Positions 57,587-64,000 of a DNA stretch of 64,000 nt are shown piece after piece. The position numbers were made by a program, and so were the translations under genes. The DNA is taken from contig NZ_AQXU01000012.1 in the NCBI RefSeq assembly GCF_000376945.1, positions 1 through 64,000 of the forward strand. The letters are read 5' to 3'. The notes under the pieces are model-generated. The model ran no database searches and was not told where the DNA came from. It was given only the letters and a program-made list of their open reading frames with translations. Source of the stretch: Leeia oryzae DSM 17879. GTDB lineage: Bacteria > Pseudomonadota > Gammaproteobacteria > Burkholderiales > Leeiaceae. Every line of letters starts with the position of its first letter. The first letter of the stretch is position 1.

Positions 57587-58642
57587 TTACACAAAAGTAT
57601 CTACAGCCAGACCATCCAATGACTTGCCATGTCGAGCCACCACAACATTAGACACGTCACTGGCACCAATGCCTTCTGTAACCCGTCCATTAGCTCCCAT
57701 GCCAGCCACAATACCCACTTTGCGACCGTTGGACTTTTCCTGTTGCTGCGATGCCTGCTGGCGGTCCGACCCTACATTCACATTGGTTAATGAAAGGCCA
57801 CTACCAGCAAACATTTCAATGAGTCTTGGTGCGGCAGACTGGATAGCCTCACGGACTGCAATATGTGGCGATGTAAAACTGATGGATGCTTCCTGGTTTT
57901 GAATGTTCAATTTGACAGAAACAGGTCCGAGATTAGGCGGATTGAGCTGAAGCTCTGCATTCTGGATATCCTTGCCGGCCATGAGCACCACCCGTTGAGA
58001 CATGGCATCTGCCCAGCCCTTTTCATGAACCGGTACATCGACAGAATCATGATAAGAGACCTTGGCATTGACCATGATCTTCTGAGCTTCTGGCTGGTTG
58101 GGCGTATCAATCATCTTCTCATGCATATGGAACATGAGCTGGGTACGGAAACTTTCATCATTCGCAGCAGGATCATCACCGGCAGCGCCGGTGCCGTCCT
58201 GATCGGCAACATCTGCCGCCGAAGCCAATACAGCGGCATCATTTGCCGGCACTGCGGTGGTCACATCCAGTGCCGGTGGTGTGTCAGTACCTGATGTCGT
58301 CTCGTCAGCCGGTACTGTCGCTTGTGGCGTTAGATGCATGGATGCCAGCAGAGCCGCAGCCAATTGCTGAAAGCTGGCATCGGCATTAAGCGCCTGATCG
58401 TCTTTCGTGGCCGCAGAATCCGTCGTGACCTTTAACTTGATCATCGCGTCTGCCTTTGCCCCACCTAAAAGACCGGCAGCATTCAGAAACTGGGATAATG
58501 ATTGGTCATCTGCCCCTTTAGGCAGCGCACCTTTTAGCAACTGAGAGAAACCTGAAGCAGTCTGGCTTGACGCTGCGCTAGCAGCATTTGCCGCTGGAGC
58601 AGGCGCTTTAAGGTTAACGTGCGTAGCAGTAATGACAAACAT
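57587..58642 (-). CDS. fliK: Flagellar hook-length control protein
   Basis: This 351-residue protein has an Ala/Gln-rich disordered N-terminal region (1-200) and a conserved FliK C-terminal domain at about 225-310 (LQLNPPNLGPVSVKLNIQNQ). FliK measures hook length and switches export specificity of the flagellar type III apparatus. The ATG at 58642 has GGGAG upstream; a TTG six codons earlier is unlikely. It follows fliJ. Confidence 0.88.
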   Translation of the reverse strand: MFVITATHVNLKAPAPAANAASAASSQTASGFSQLLKGALPKGADDQSLSQFLNAAGLLGGAKADAMIKLKVTTDSAATKDDQALNADASFQQLAAALLASMHLTPQATVPADETTSGTDTPPALDVTTAVPANDAAVLASAADVADQDGTGAAGDDPAANDESFRTQLMFHMHEKMIDTPNQPEAQKIMVNAKVSYHDSVDVPVHEKGWADAMSQRVVLMAGKDIQNAELQLNPPNLGPVSVKLNIQNQEASISFTSPHIAVREAIQSAAPRLIEMFAGSGLSLTNVNVGSDRQQASQQQEKSNGRKVGIVAGMGANGRVTEGIGASDVSNVVVARHGKSLDGLAVDTFV

Positions 58643-58705
58643 GGAGGACTCCCGTGGCAATTCTGCAATGTAATAAGCAGATTTCGTGCCAGAAGCCGGT
58701 CGGAA

Positions 58706-59152
58706 CTATTCTTTCGGGATTTTGTGATGAGAAACACGTCCTGCAAACTCGTCTATCAGCTTTTGCTCCTGCTTGGACTCTTTCTTGAGTTCTGCTTGCT
58801 GATGACGGACTTGCAAGGTGTCAAAAGCCTGGACCTTTTGACGCTTTTGCATCCAGGCTTGTTGTGATGCCGTGACCAGTTGCTGGCAACGGGCAATATC
58901 GTTTTGCTGCTGTTCAATTGCCACATCCAGCTTGGACATGAACAATTGATAATCCCGCCATTGATTGACGCTCATGCCCTGCTGCTGGGTATTGTGCAGC
59001 CGGTCTTGATAGTCTTGTCTGTATTGTTGCAGCATGGCCAATTGTTGCTCACTTTGCGTCAGCCTTTGCCGCGCCTCCTGCATGGCGCGAGCCGCTTTTT
59101 CTTCATCGTCCTTTGCCATATCCAGCAGGCGAGAAAAAGGAAAGCGGCTCAT
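58706..59152 (-). CDS. fliJ: Flagellar export chaperone FliJ
   Basis: This 148-residue, highly charged, Gln-rich coiled-coil protein acts in the FliH-FliI ATPase complex of the flagellar exporter. It starts MSRFPFSRLLDMAKDDEEKAARA, matching FliJ, and it is directly upstream of fliK. It starts 17 bases after the aroC stop. No fliH or fliI gene is present here. Confidence 0.86.
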   Translation of the reverse strand: MSRFPFSRLLDMAKDDEEKAARAMQEARQRLTQSEQQLAMLQQYRQDYQDRLHNTQQQGMSVNQWRDYQLFMSKLDVAIEQQQNDIARCQQLVTASQQAWMQKRQKVQAFDTLQVRHQQAELKKESKQEQKLIDEFAGRVSHHKIPKE

Positions 59153-59169
59153 GATAATTTAACAGTCAA

Positions 59170-60273
59170 TTAGCGGCTACGACGTGCTGCGATACGCGGC
59201 GTTGAAACGCGAACATCCGCATTCTGGCCACGGTGGCGCAATGCGTGATCAATCAGGACCAGTGCCAGCATGGCTTCCGCGATCGGTGTCGCACGAATAC
59301 CCACGCACGGATCATGACGCCCGGTTGTCTGCATCAATACAGATTCACCTTGTTTATTGATGGAATGACGGTCTTGCGGGATGCTGGATGTCGGTTTGAT
59401 AGCAATACTGACCGTAACATCCTGCCCTGTTGAGACACCACCCAGTACACCACCCGCATGATTGGAGGCAAAGCCTTCTGGCGTCAGTTCATCGCAGTGT
59501 TCAGAACCACGTTGAGCAATGGATTTAAAACCTGCCCCAATTTCAACGCCCTTAACGGCATTAATGCCCATCATGGCATAGGCAATATCAGCATCCAGGC
59601 GGTCAAATACTGGCTCCCCCCAACCGACAGGCACACCTTCTGCGACCACTTCAATTCTTGCACCAATCGAATCCCGTGCGGCGCGAATCTCGTCCATGTA
59701 GGACTCAAGTTGCGGCACGATGGCTTCATTAGGAGCAAAAAACGGATTCTGTTGTACAAAGTCCCATGACACGAACGGGATATCGACCTCGCCAAGCTGA
59801 CTCATATAACCACGAATCTGAATTCCGAAATGCTCTTTCAGCCATTTTTTGGCAATCGCTCCAGCGGCTACACGTACCGCGGTTTCTCTGGCACTGGAAC
59901 GCCCGCCACCCCGATAGTCACGAATACCGTATTTGTGCCACCAGGAATAATCCGCATGTCCCGGACGAAACGTATCCATGATTTTGGAGTAGTCTTGACT
60001 GCGCTGGTCGGTATTCCGGATTAACAGTGCAATCGGAGCCCCGGTCGTTTTGCCTTCAAAAACGCCAGAGAGAATTTCGACGGCATCCGGCTCTTTGCGT
60101 TGCGTCACGTGCCGGGAAGTACCAGGTTTGCGACGGTCCAGCTCCAATTGAATGTCCGCTTCCGTAATCTCTAATCCTGGAGGACAACCATCCACCACAC
60201 AGCCGATACCAGGGCCATGACTTTCACCAAAAGACGTTACTGTAAACAAGAGACCAAACGTATTGCCAGACAT
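59170..60273 (-). CDS. aroC: Chorismate synthase
   Basis: This 367-residue FMN-dependent enzyme makes chorismate from EPSP. It starts [20 protein letters not shown] at 60273, with AAGG nine bases upstream. A GESHG block, the [17 protein letters not shown] segment and [24 protein letters not shown] are present. A longer in-frame extension exists but is not family-like. Confidence 0.96.
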   Translation of the reverse strand: MSGNTFGLLFTVTSFGESHGPGIGCVVDGCPPGLEITEADIQLELDRRKPGTSRHVTQRKEPDAVEILSGVFEGKTTGAPIALLIRNTDQRSQDYSKIMDTFRPGHADYSWWHKYGIRDYRGGGRSSARETAVRVAAGAIAKKWLKEHFGIQIRGYMSQLGEVDIPFVSWDFVQQNPFFAPNEAIVPQLESYMDEIRAARDSIGARIEVVAEGVPVGWGEPVFDRLDADIAYAMMGINAVKGVEIGAGFKSIAQRGSEHCDELTPEGFASNHAGGVLGGVSTGQDVTVSIAIKPTSSIPQDRHSINKQGESVLMQTTGRHDPCVGIRATPIAEAMLALVLIDHALRHRGQNADVRVSTPRIAARRSR

Positions 60274-60449
60274 GCGAATCAGCCTTAAATCAGGATTTGT
60301 ACGATAGCTGATTCTAACATAACTCCTATTCATGGCTTTAAAAAGCTCATTCTCTTCGTCGAACAAATACACCATCAAGCATGCTATATTGCATCACCTG
60401 ATGCTATAAACATATAACCACAAGGTCTTTAAACTTTTGCTTTATTGAT

Positions 60450-60468
60450 CTAATCTGATTGCGATTAG
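60450..60468. promoter_or_regulatory. Inverted repeat upstream of cysK
   Basis: CTAATC (60450-60455) and GATTAG (60463-60468) form a 6-base inverted repeat with a 7-base spacer, 64 bases before the cysK ATG. A CCCGGC/GCCGGG hairpin (60496-60509) lies nearer the start. The A+T-rich 258-base aroC-cysK gap otherwise shows nothing recognisable. Possible activator site, unassigned. Confidence 0.3.
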
Positions 60469-60531
60469 CGAACATCCCGTTCATTGTTTATATCTCCCGG
60501 CTTGCCGGGCATTAAACCGATAGGCTATACC

Positions 60532-61464
60532 ATGAAAATTGCTTCTTCCGTGACGGATCTTATTGGCAATACACCGCTGGTCCGTATCAATCGCCTCAAT
60601 AGCGGCAACGGCGCCACCGTTGTTGCCAAGCTGGAATTTTTTAATCCCGCCCACAGTGTGAAAGACCGTATTGGTGCCTCCATGATAGATGCCGCCGAAG
60701 CGGCAGGAAAAATCAAGCCGGACACCATCATTGTCGAACCAACATCCGGCAACACGGGCATTGCCATTGCCATGGTCTGCGCTGCACGCGGTTACAAATG
60801 CGTACTGACCATGCCTGAAAGCATGAGCAAGGAACGCCGCATGTTACTGCGCGCCTATGGTGCAGAACTGATCTTGACACCCGCTGCAGAAGGCATGGGT
60901 GGTGCAATCAAGAAGGCGGAAGACCTGGCTGCCAACGACAGCCGTTATCTGATGCTGCAGCAGTTTGCCAACCCGGCCAACCCTGACATTCACCGTAAAA
61001 CCACGGCAGAAGAAATCTGGCGCGATACCGATGGACAAGTAGATATTGTCGTGGCAGGCGTGGGCACAGGCGGCACCGTGACCGGTATTGGTGAAGTACT
61101 GAAAGCCCGTAAACCCGGGCTACAGGTTTACGCCGTTGAGCCAGAGGCTTCTCCTGTACTGTCTGGTGGCACCAAAGGACCGCACCCGATTCAGGGCATC
61201 GGTGCCGGTTTCATCCCAGAGAACCTGAATACTGAAATCTACGATGCCGTTATCAAGGTCAAGAACGAAGATGCCTTTGCGACAGCCCGCAATATGGCAA
61301 CGCAAGAGGGCTTGCTCGTTGGCATTTCCAGTGGTGCAGCAACATGGGCAGCGCTGGAACTTGCAAAACGCCCAGAAAATGCAGGCAAACTGATCGTTGC
61401 CATCATTCCATCCTTTGGGGAGCGTTATTTAAGTACCGCGCTGTATGAGCACCTAGGTAACTAA
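60532..61464 (+). CDS. cysK: Cysteine synthase A (O-acetylserine sulfhydrylase)
   Basis: This 310-residue PLP enzyme joins O-acetylserine with sulfide to form cysteine. It starts [19 protein letters not shown] at 60532. The PLP Lys44 is in [11 protein letters not shown], and TSGNTGIA and [11 protein letters not shown] bind substrate and phosphate. A 20-base bidirectional terminator follows. It is divergent from aroC. Confidence 0.95.
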   Translation: MKIASSVTDLIGNTPLVRINRLNSGNGATVVAKLEFFNPAHSVKDRIGASMIDAAEAAGKIKPDTIIVEPTSGNTGIAIAMVCAARGYKCVLTMPESMSKERRMLLRAYGAELILTPAAEGMGGAIKKAEDLAANDSRYLMLQQFANPANPDIHRKTTAEEIWRDTDGQVDIVVAGVGTGGTVTGIGEVLKARKPGLQVYAVEPEASPVLSGGTKGPHPIQGIGAGFIPENLNTEIYDAVIKVKNEDAFATARNMATQEGLLVGISSGAATWAALELAKRPENAGKLIVAIIPSFGERYLSTALYEHLGN

Positions 61465-61478
61465 AAACGTAGTCACAA

Positions 61479-61521
61479 ATGCAAAAAGCCCATGTCACAT
61501 AGTGACATGGGCTTTTTGCAT
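61479..61521. terminator. Bidirectional terminator between cysK and pheA
   Basis: A perfect 20-base stem (61479-61498 with 61502-61521, 3-base loop) contains AAAAAGCCC and GGGCTTTTT. T-rich tails on each strand serve the convergent cysK and pheA. Confidence 0.92.
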
Positions 61522-61532
61522 ACTGCCTTAGA

Positions 61533-62603
61533 TCAGATCACTGCAACGGGATACGCACCCAGCACTTTTACAAATGCGGCCTTTTCCCTTAGCGCCTCAA
61601 TCGCATCAATGACTTTTTCATCCGTACGGTGCCCTTCAACATCCACGAAGAACACATACTCCCACAGCCCCATCTTGGATGGGCGTGACTCGAACTTGGT
61701 CATAGACACGCCACGCTCTGCCAAAGGTGCCAGTAACTGATGTACCGCACCAGGCTGATTCTTGGCAGACATCACCAGTGAGGTCTTGTCACGACCACTG
61801 GCTGCTGCGTCATGCGGGCCAAGGACCAGAAAACGTGTCGTGTTGTTGGGTTCGTCTTCGATATTGCTGGCCAATGGCGTCAAGCTGAACTTCTCGGCGG
61901 CGGCATCCCCTGCAATGGCGGCAAAACGGGCATCCGCGGCAGCCAGGCGAGCAGCCTCCGCATTGCTGGCGACCGATACACGCTCTACATCCGGTAAATG
62001 CGTATTCAGCCACTCATGGCACTGCCCCAAAGACTGGGCATGCGAATATACCTTCTCGATACCTTCCAGAGATGGCGTTTGACGAAGCAAATGCTGGTGA
62101 ATACGCAGCACTACCTCACCACAAATCTGCAATGGTGTCTGGGTAAGCAAATCCAGCGTCCGCCCAACTGCGCCTTCCGTCGAATTCTCAACCGGTACGA
62201 CGGCATAGTCCACTTCACCAGACTCTGCCGTACGGAAAACCTCATCAATGGAAACGCAAGGCTGCAGTTTGGCAGCATGGCCAAAATGTTTCACACTGGC
62301 CGATTCGCTAAATGTCCCGCTTGGCCCCAGATGGGCAATCGTCAAAGGTTTTTCCAGTGACAGGCAAGCAGACATGATTTCACGGAACAAACGGGCAACG
62401 GTTTCGCCAGACAATGGTCCCGGGTTGACCTCCTTGATCCGGCGCAAAACCTGTGCCTCACGCTCGGGACGGTAGATAATGCCACCGCCCTTGATTTCTC
62501 CGATCTTGCGCGCATGTTCTGCACGCTCGTTCAGACATTGCAGCACTTTCATATCCAGTGCATCAATGGCATCCCGGTGTTGTTTTAGCAAATCATCAGA
62601 CAT
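61533..62603 (-). CDS. pheA: Chorismate mutase/prephenate dehydratase
   Basis: This 356-residue bifunctional enzyme makes phenylpyruvate from chorismate. It has an AroQ chorismate mutase at about 1-90, a prephenate dehydratase domain at about 92-275 with NTTRFLVLG, and a regulatory ACT domain at about 280-356 with the phenylalanine-binding FESRPSKMGLWEYVFFVD. It is 23 bases after serC. Confidence 0.96.
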   Translation of the reverse strand: MSDDLLKQHRDAIDALDMKVLQCLNERAEHARKIGEIKGGGIIYRPEREAQVLRRIKEVNPGPLSGETVARLFREIMSACLSLEKPLTIAHLGPSGTFSESASVKHFGHAAKLQPCVSIDEVFRTAESGEVDYAVVPVENSTEGAVGRTLDLLTQTPLQICGEVVLRIHQHLLRQTPSLEGIEKVYSHAQSLGQCHEWLNTHLPDVERVSVASNAEAARLAAADARFAAIAGDAAAEKFSLTPLASNIEDEPNNTTRFLVLGPHDAAASGRDKTSLVMSAKNQPGAVHQLLAPLAERGVSMTKFESRPSKMGLWEYVFFVDVEGHRTDEKVIDAIEALREKAAFVKVLGAYPVAVI

Positions 62604-62626
62604 GAAACTCTCCAGCCCGTCTCTGG

Positions 62627-63709
62627 TTAACCGTTACGCTTAGCAAAGTCTTTCATAAAAGACAGCAAGGCCTGCACGCCTTCAACAGGCATGGCATTGT
62701 AAATTGATGCACGCATACCCCCAGCAATTTTATGACCTTTCAGCTGCAGCAGGCCAGCTGCTTTGGACTCTTTCAGAAAAGCCGCATCCAAAGCCTCGTC
62801 TTTCAGACGAAACACCACATTCATCCGTGAACGATCTGCACTGGCAATCGGGCTATAGTAGAAGCCACCACAATCATCCAGATAGTGGTAAAGCAAATTG
62901 GACTTGGCAATATTCTGCTGTTCCATGGCAGCAATCCCGCCATTCTGCTTCAGCCATTTGAACACCAGCCCTGCCAGGTAAATACCGTAGGTGGATGGCG
63001 TGTTGTACATGGAGCCCGCGTCAGCATACTTCTTGTAGTCATAGGTCACTGGGGTGACAGGCAAAGCGTGACCAATCAGATCGTCACGCACGATGACCAG
63101 GGTCAAACCGCTTGGGCCGATATTCTTTTGGGCCCCCGCATAAATCAGGCCGAATTTTGACACGTCAATTTCGCGCGACAGGATATTGGAAGACATGTCA
63201 GCTACCAGAGGGACATTACCCACCTCTGGCACCCACTGAAACTCAAGCCCGCCAACCGTCTCGTTCGGGGTGTAATGCACATAGGATGCATCAGGAGTGA
63301 GCTTCCATTCTGCAAAGGCAGGAATGTGGTCAAACCGGCTGTCGGCACTAGAGCAAACCTCATTCACGGTGCCGTAGCGAGCAGCCTCTTTCATGGCCAA
63401 TGTAGACCAATGCCCAGTATTGACATAATCGGCTTTGCCGGTTTTGCCAATCAGGTTTAATGGCACCGCTGAAAACTGGCCTTGTGCGCCACCCTGCAAA
63501 AACAGAATCTGATAATTGGCAGGAATATTCATCAACTCACGCAGATCCGCCAATGCCTCATCAATGATGGATTGAAACTCCGGACCGCGGTGACTCATTT
63601 CCATCACGCTCATTCCGGAGCCATGCCAATCCAGCAATTCTGCCTGAGCTTGTTCCAATACCGGCTTAGGGAGAACGGCCGGACCTGCAGAGAAGTTAAA
63701 TATCGTCAT
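62627..63709 (-). CDS. serC: Phosphoserine aminotransferase
   Basis: This 360-residue PLP enzyme of serine synthesis has the PLP Lys in FGLIYAGAQKNIGPSG and the start FNFSAGPAVLPKPVLEQAQAE. Gene order gyrA-serC-pheA is common in betaproteobacteria and gammaproteobacteria. Confidence 0.97.
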   Translation of the reverse strand: MTIFNFSAGPAVLPKPVLEQAQAELLDWHGSGMSVMEMSHRGPEFQSIIDEALADLRELMNIPANYQILFLQGGAQGQFSAVPLNLIGKTGKADYVNTGHWSTLAMKEAARYGTVNEVCSSADSRFDHIPAFAEWKLTPDASYVHYTPNETVGGLEFQWVPEVGNVPLVADMSSNILSREIDVSKFGLIYAGAQKNIGPSGLTLVIVRDDLIGHALPVTPVTYDYKKYADAGSMYNTPSTYGIYLAGLVFKWLKQNGGIAAMEQQNIAKSNLLYHYLDDCGGFYYSPIASADRSRMNVVFRLKDEALDAAFLKESKAAGLLQLKGHKIAGGMRASIYNAMPVEGVQALLSFMKDFAKRNG

Positions 63710-63772
63710 GCTTCTATACCAGTAGATAAATACATATAACGTACCCCCGAATGATCAGGGGCACTTACCCGA

Positions 63773-64000
63773 TTAGTCGGCTACCACTTCTGCGGATGCG
63801 TCCTCGTCACCTGGCAAATCCTCGCCATCGGTTTCGATGACTTTTGCCAGACCAGTCAAGACTTCACCTTCATCCAGATTGATCAAGGTCACACCTTGCG
63901 TTGCACGACCCATCTCACGAATTTCAGCCACACGCGTCCGGATCAGCACACCACCGGTCGTGATCAGCATGATTTCATCCGTTTCCTGCACCAGTGCAGC
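63773..64000 (-). CDS. gyrA: DNA gyrase subunit A, C-terminal end (runs off the window)
   Basis: The last 75 codons are present and begin before the right edge. They include the C-terminal beta-pinwheel segment (IMLITTGGVLIRTRVAEIREMGRATQGVTLINL) and an acidic tail. The tail ends DGEDLPGDEDASAEVVAD. Most of the gene lies beyond the right edge. Confidence 0.9.
   Translation of the reverse strand, partial: AALVQETDEIMLITTGGVLIRTRVAEIREMGRATQGVTLINLDEGEVLTGLAKVIETDGEDLPGDEDASAEVVAD

Noticed and set aside
58619-59173. Plus-strand ORFs opposite fliJ
   Set aside because: They are shadows of Gln-rich coiled-coil codons; the minus-strand reading matches FliJ.

Overview
The window is a stretch of ordinary-looking bacterial chromosome, almost entirely coding. 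The genes point to a Gram-negative betaproteobacterium, most likely of the Neisseriales (inferred from gene content and order, not from a search). The marker orders are leuC-leuD-leuB-asd-usg-fimV-truA-trpF-trpB-accD-folC-SPOR-cvpA-purF-metZ and hisS-yfgM-bamB-der-hfq-hflX-hflK-hflC-hisZ-purA. Type IV pilus (pilW, fimV) and flagellar (fliJ, fliK) genes suggest a motile cell. I saw no phage, insertion sequence, integrase, CRISPR array or rRNA.

Layout: (1) 1-4.9 kb: the 5' part of a sarcosine oxidase beta-subunit gene, a divergent GlxA/AraC-type regulator, and a sulfate ABC transporter operon cysT-cysW-cysA. The sox and cys genes are clearly richer in G+C than the rest. (2) 5.0-12.4 kb: an aminotransferase and a molybdopterin oxidoreductase, a sugar nucleotidyltransferase with UDP-glucose dehydrogenase, DUF1841, nth, and tRNA-Glu and tRNA-Ala. 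(3) 12.5-16.6 kb: threonine catabolism (kbl-tdh) with a divergent XRE-cupin regulator, then mltB. (4) 16.6-32.2 kb: one long leftward series purA, hisZ, hflCK, hflX, hfq, der, bamB, yfgM, hisS, ispG, rodZ, pilW, rlmN, ndk, broken up by hairpin terminators. (5) 32.3-36.1 kb: a squalene synthesis operon hpnC-hpnD-hpnE ending in an SDR-like gene with a degenerate active site. (6) 36.2-48.5 kb: tRNA-Arg, pyrF, lapB, lapA, metZ, purF, cvpA, a SPOR protein, folC, accD, trpA, trpB, trpF, truA. (7) 48.6-57.4 kb: fimV, usg, asd, leuB, leuD, an entericidin-like lipoprotein, leuC. (8) 57.6-64 kb: fliK, fliJ, aroC, the rightward cysK, pheA, serC and the 3' end of gyrA.

Nearly all genes lie on the minus strand. 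Only the GlxA regulator, the XRE-cupin regulator, mltB, cysK and tRNA-Arg are on the plus strand. Amino-acid synthesis dominates the right half (Trp, Leu, Met, Cys, Phe, Ser, chorismate, aspartate semialdehyde), while cell-envelope and RNA-quality functions dominate the centre.

The least explained piece is the roughly 300-base leuB-asd interval. It holds a 46-codon ORF ending in a Thr/Ile/Lys run, followed by mutually exclusive hairpins just before asd. This looks like a leader-peptide control region for the aspartate-family branch-point enzyme, though a small membrane protein is an alternative reading. Other points of interest are the degenerate SDR in the squalene operon, the paired direct repeats between soxB and its regulator, and the hairpin and very A+T-rich leader of cysT.
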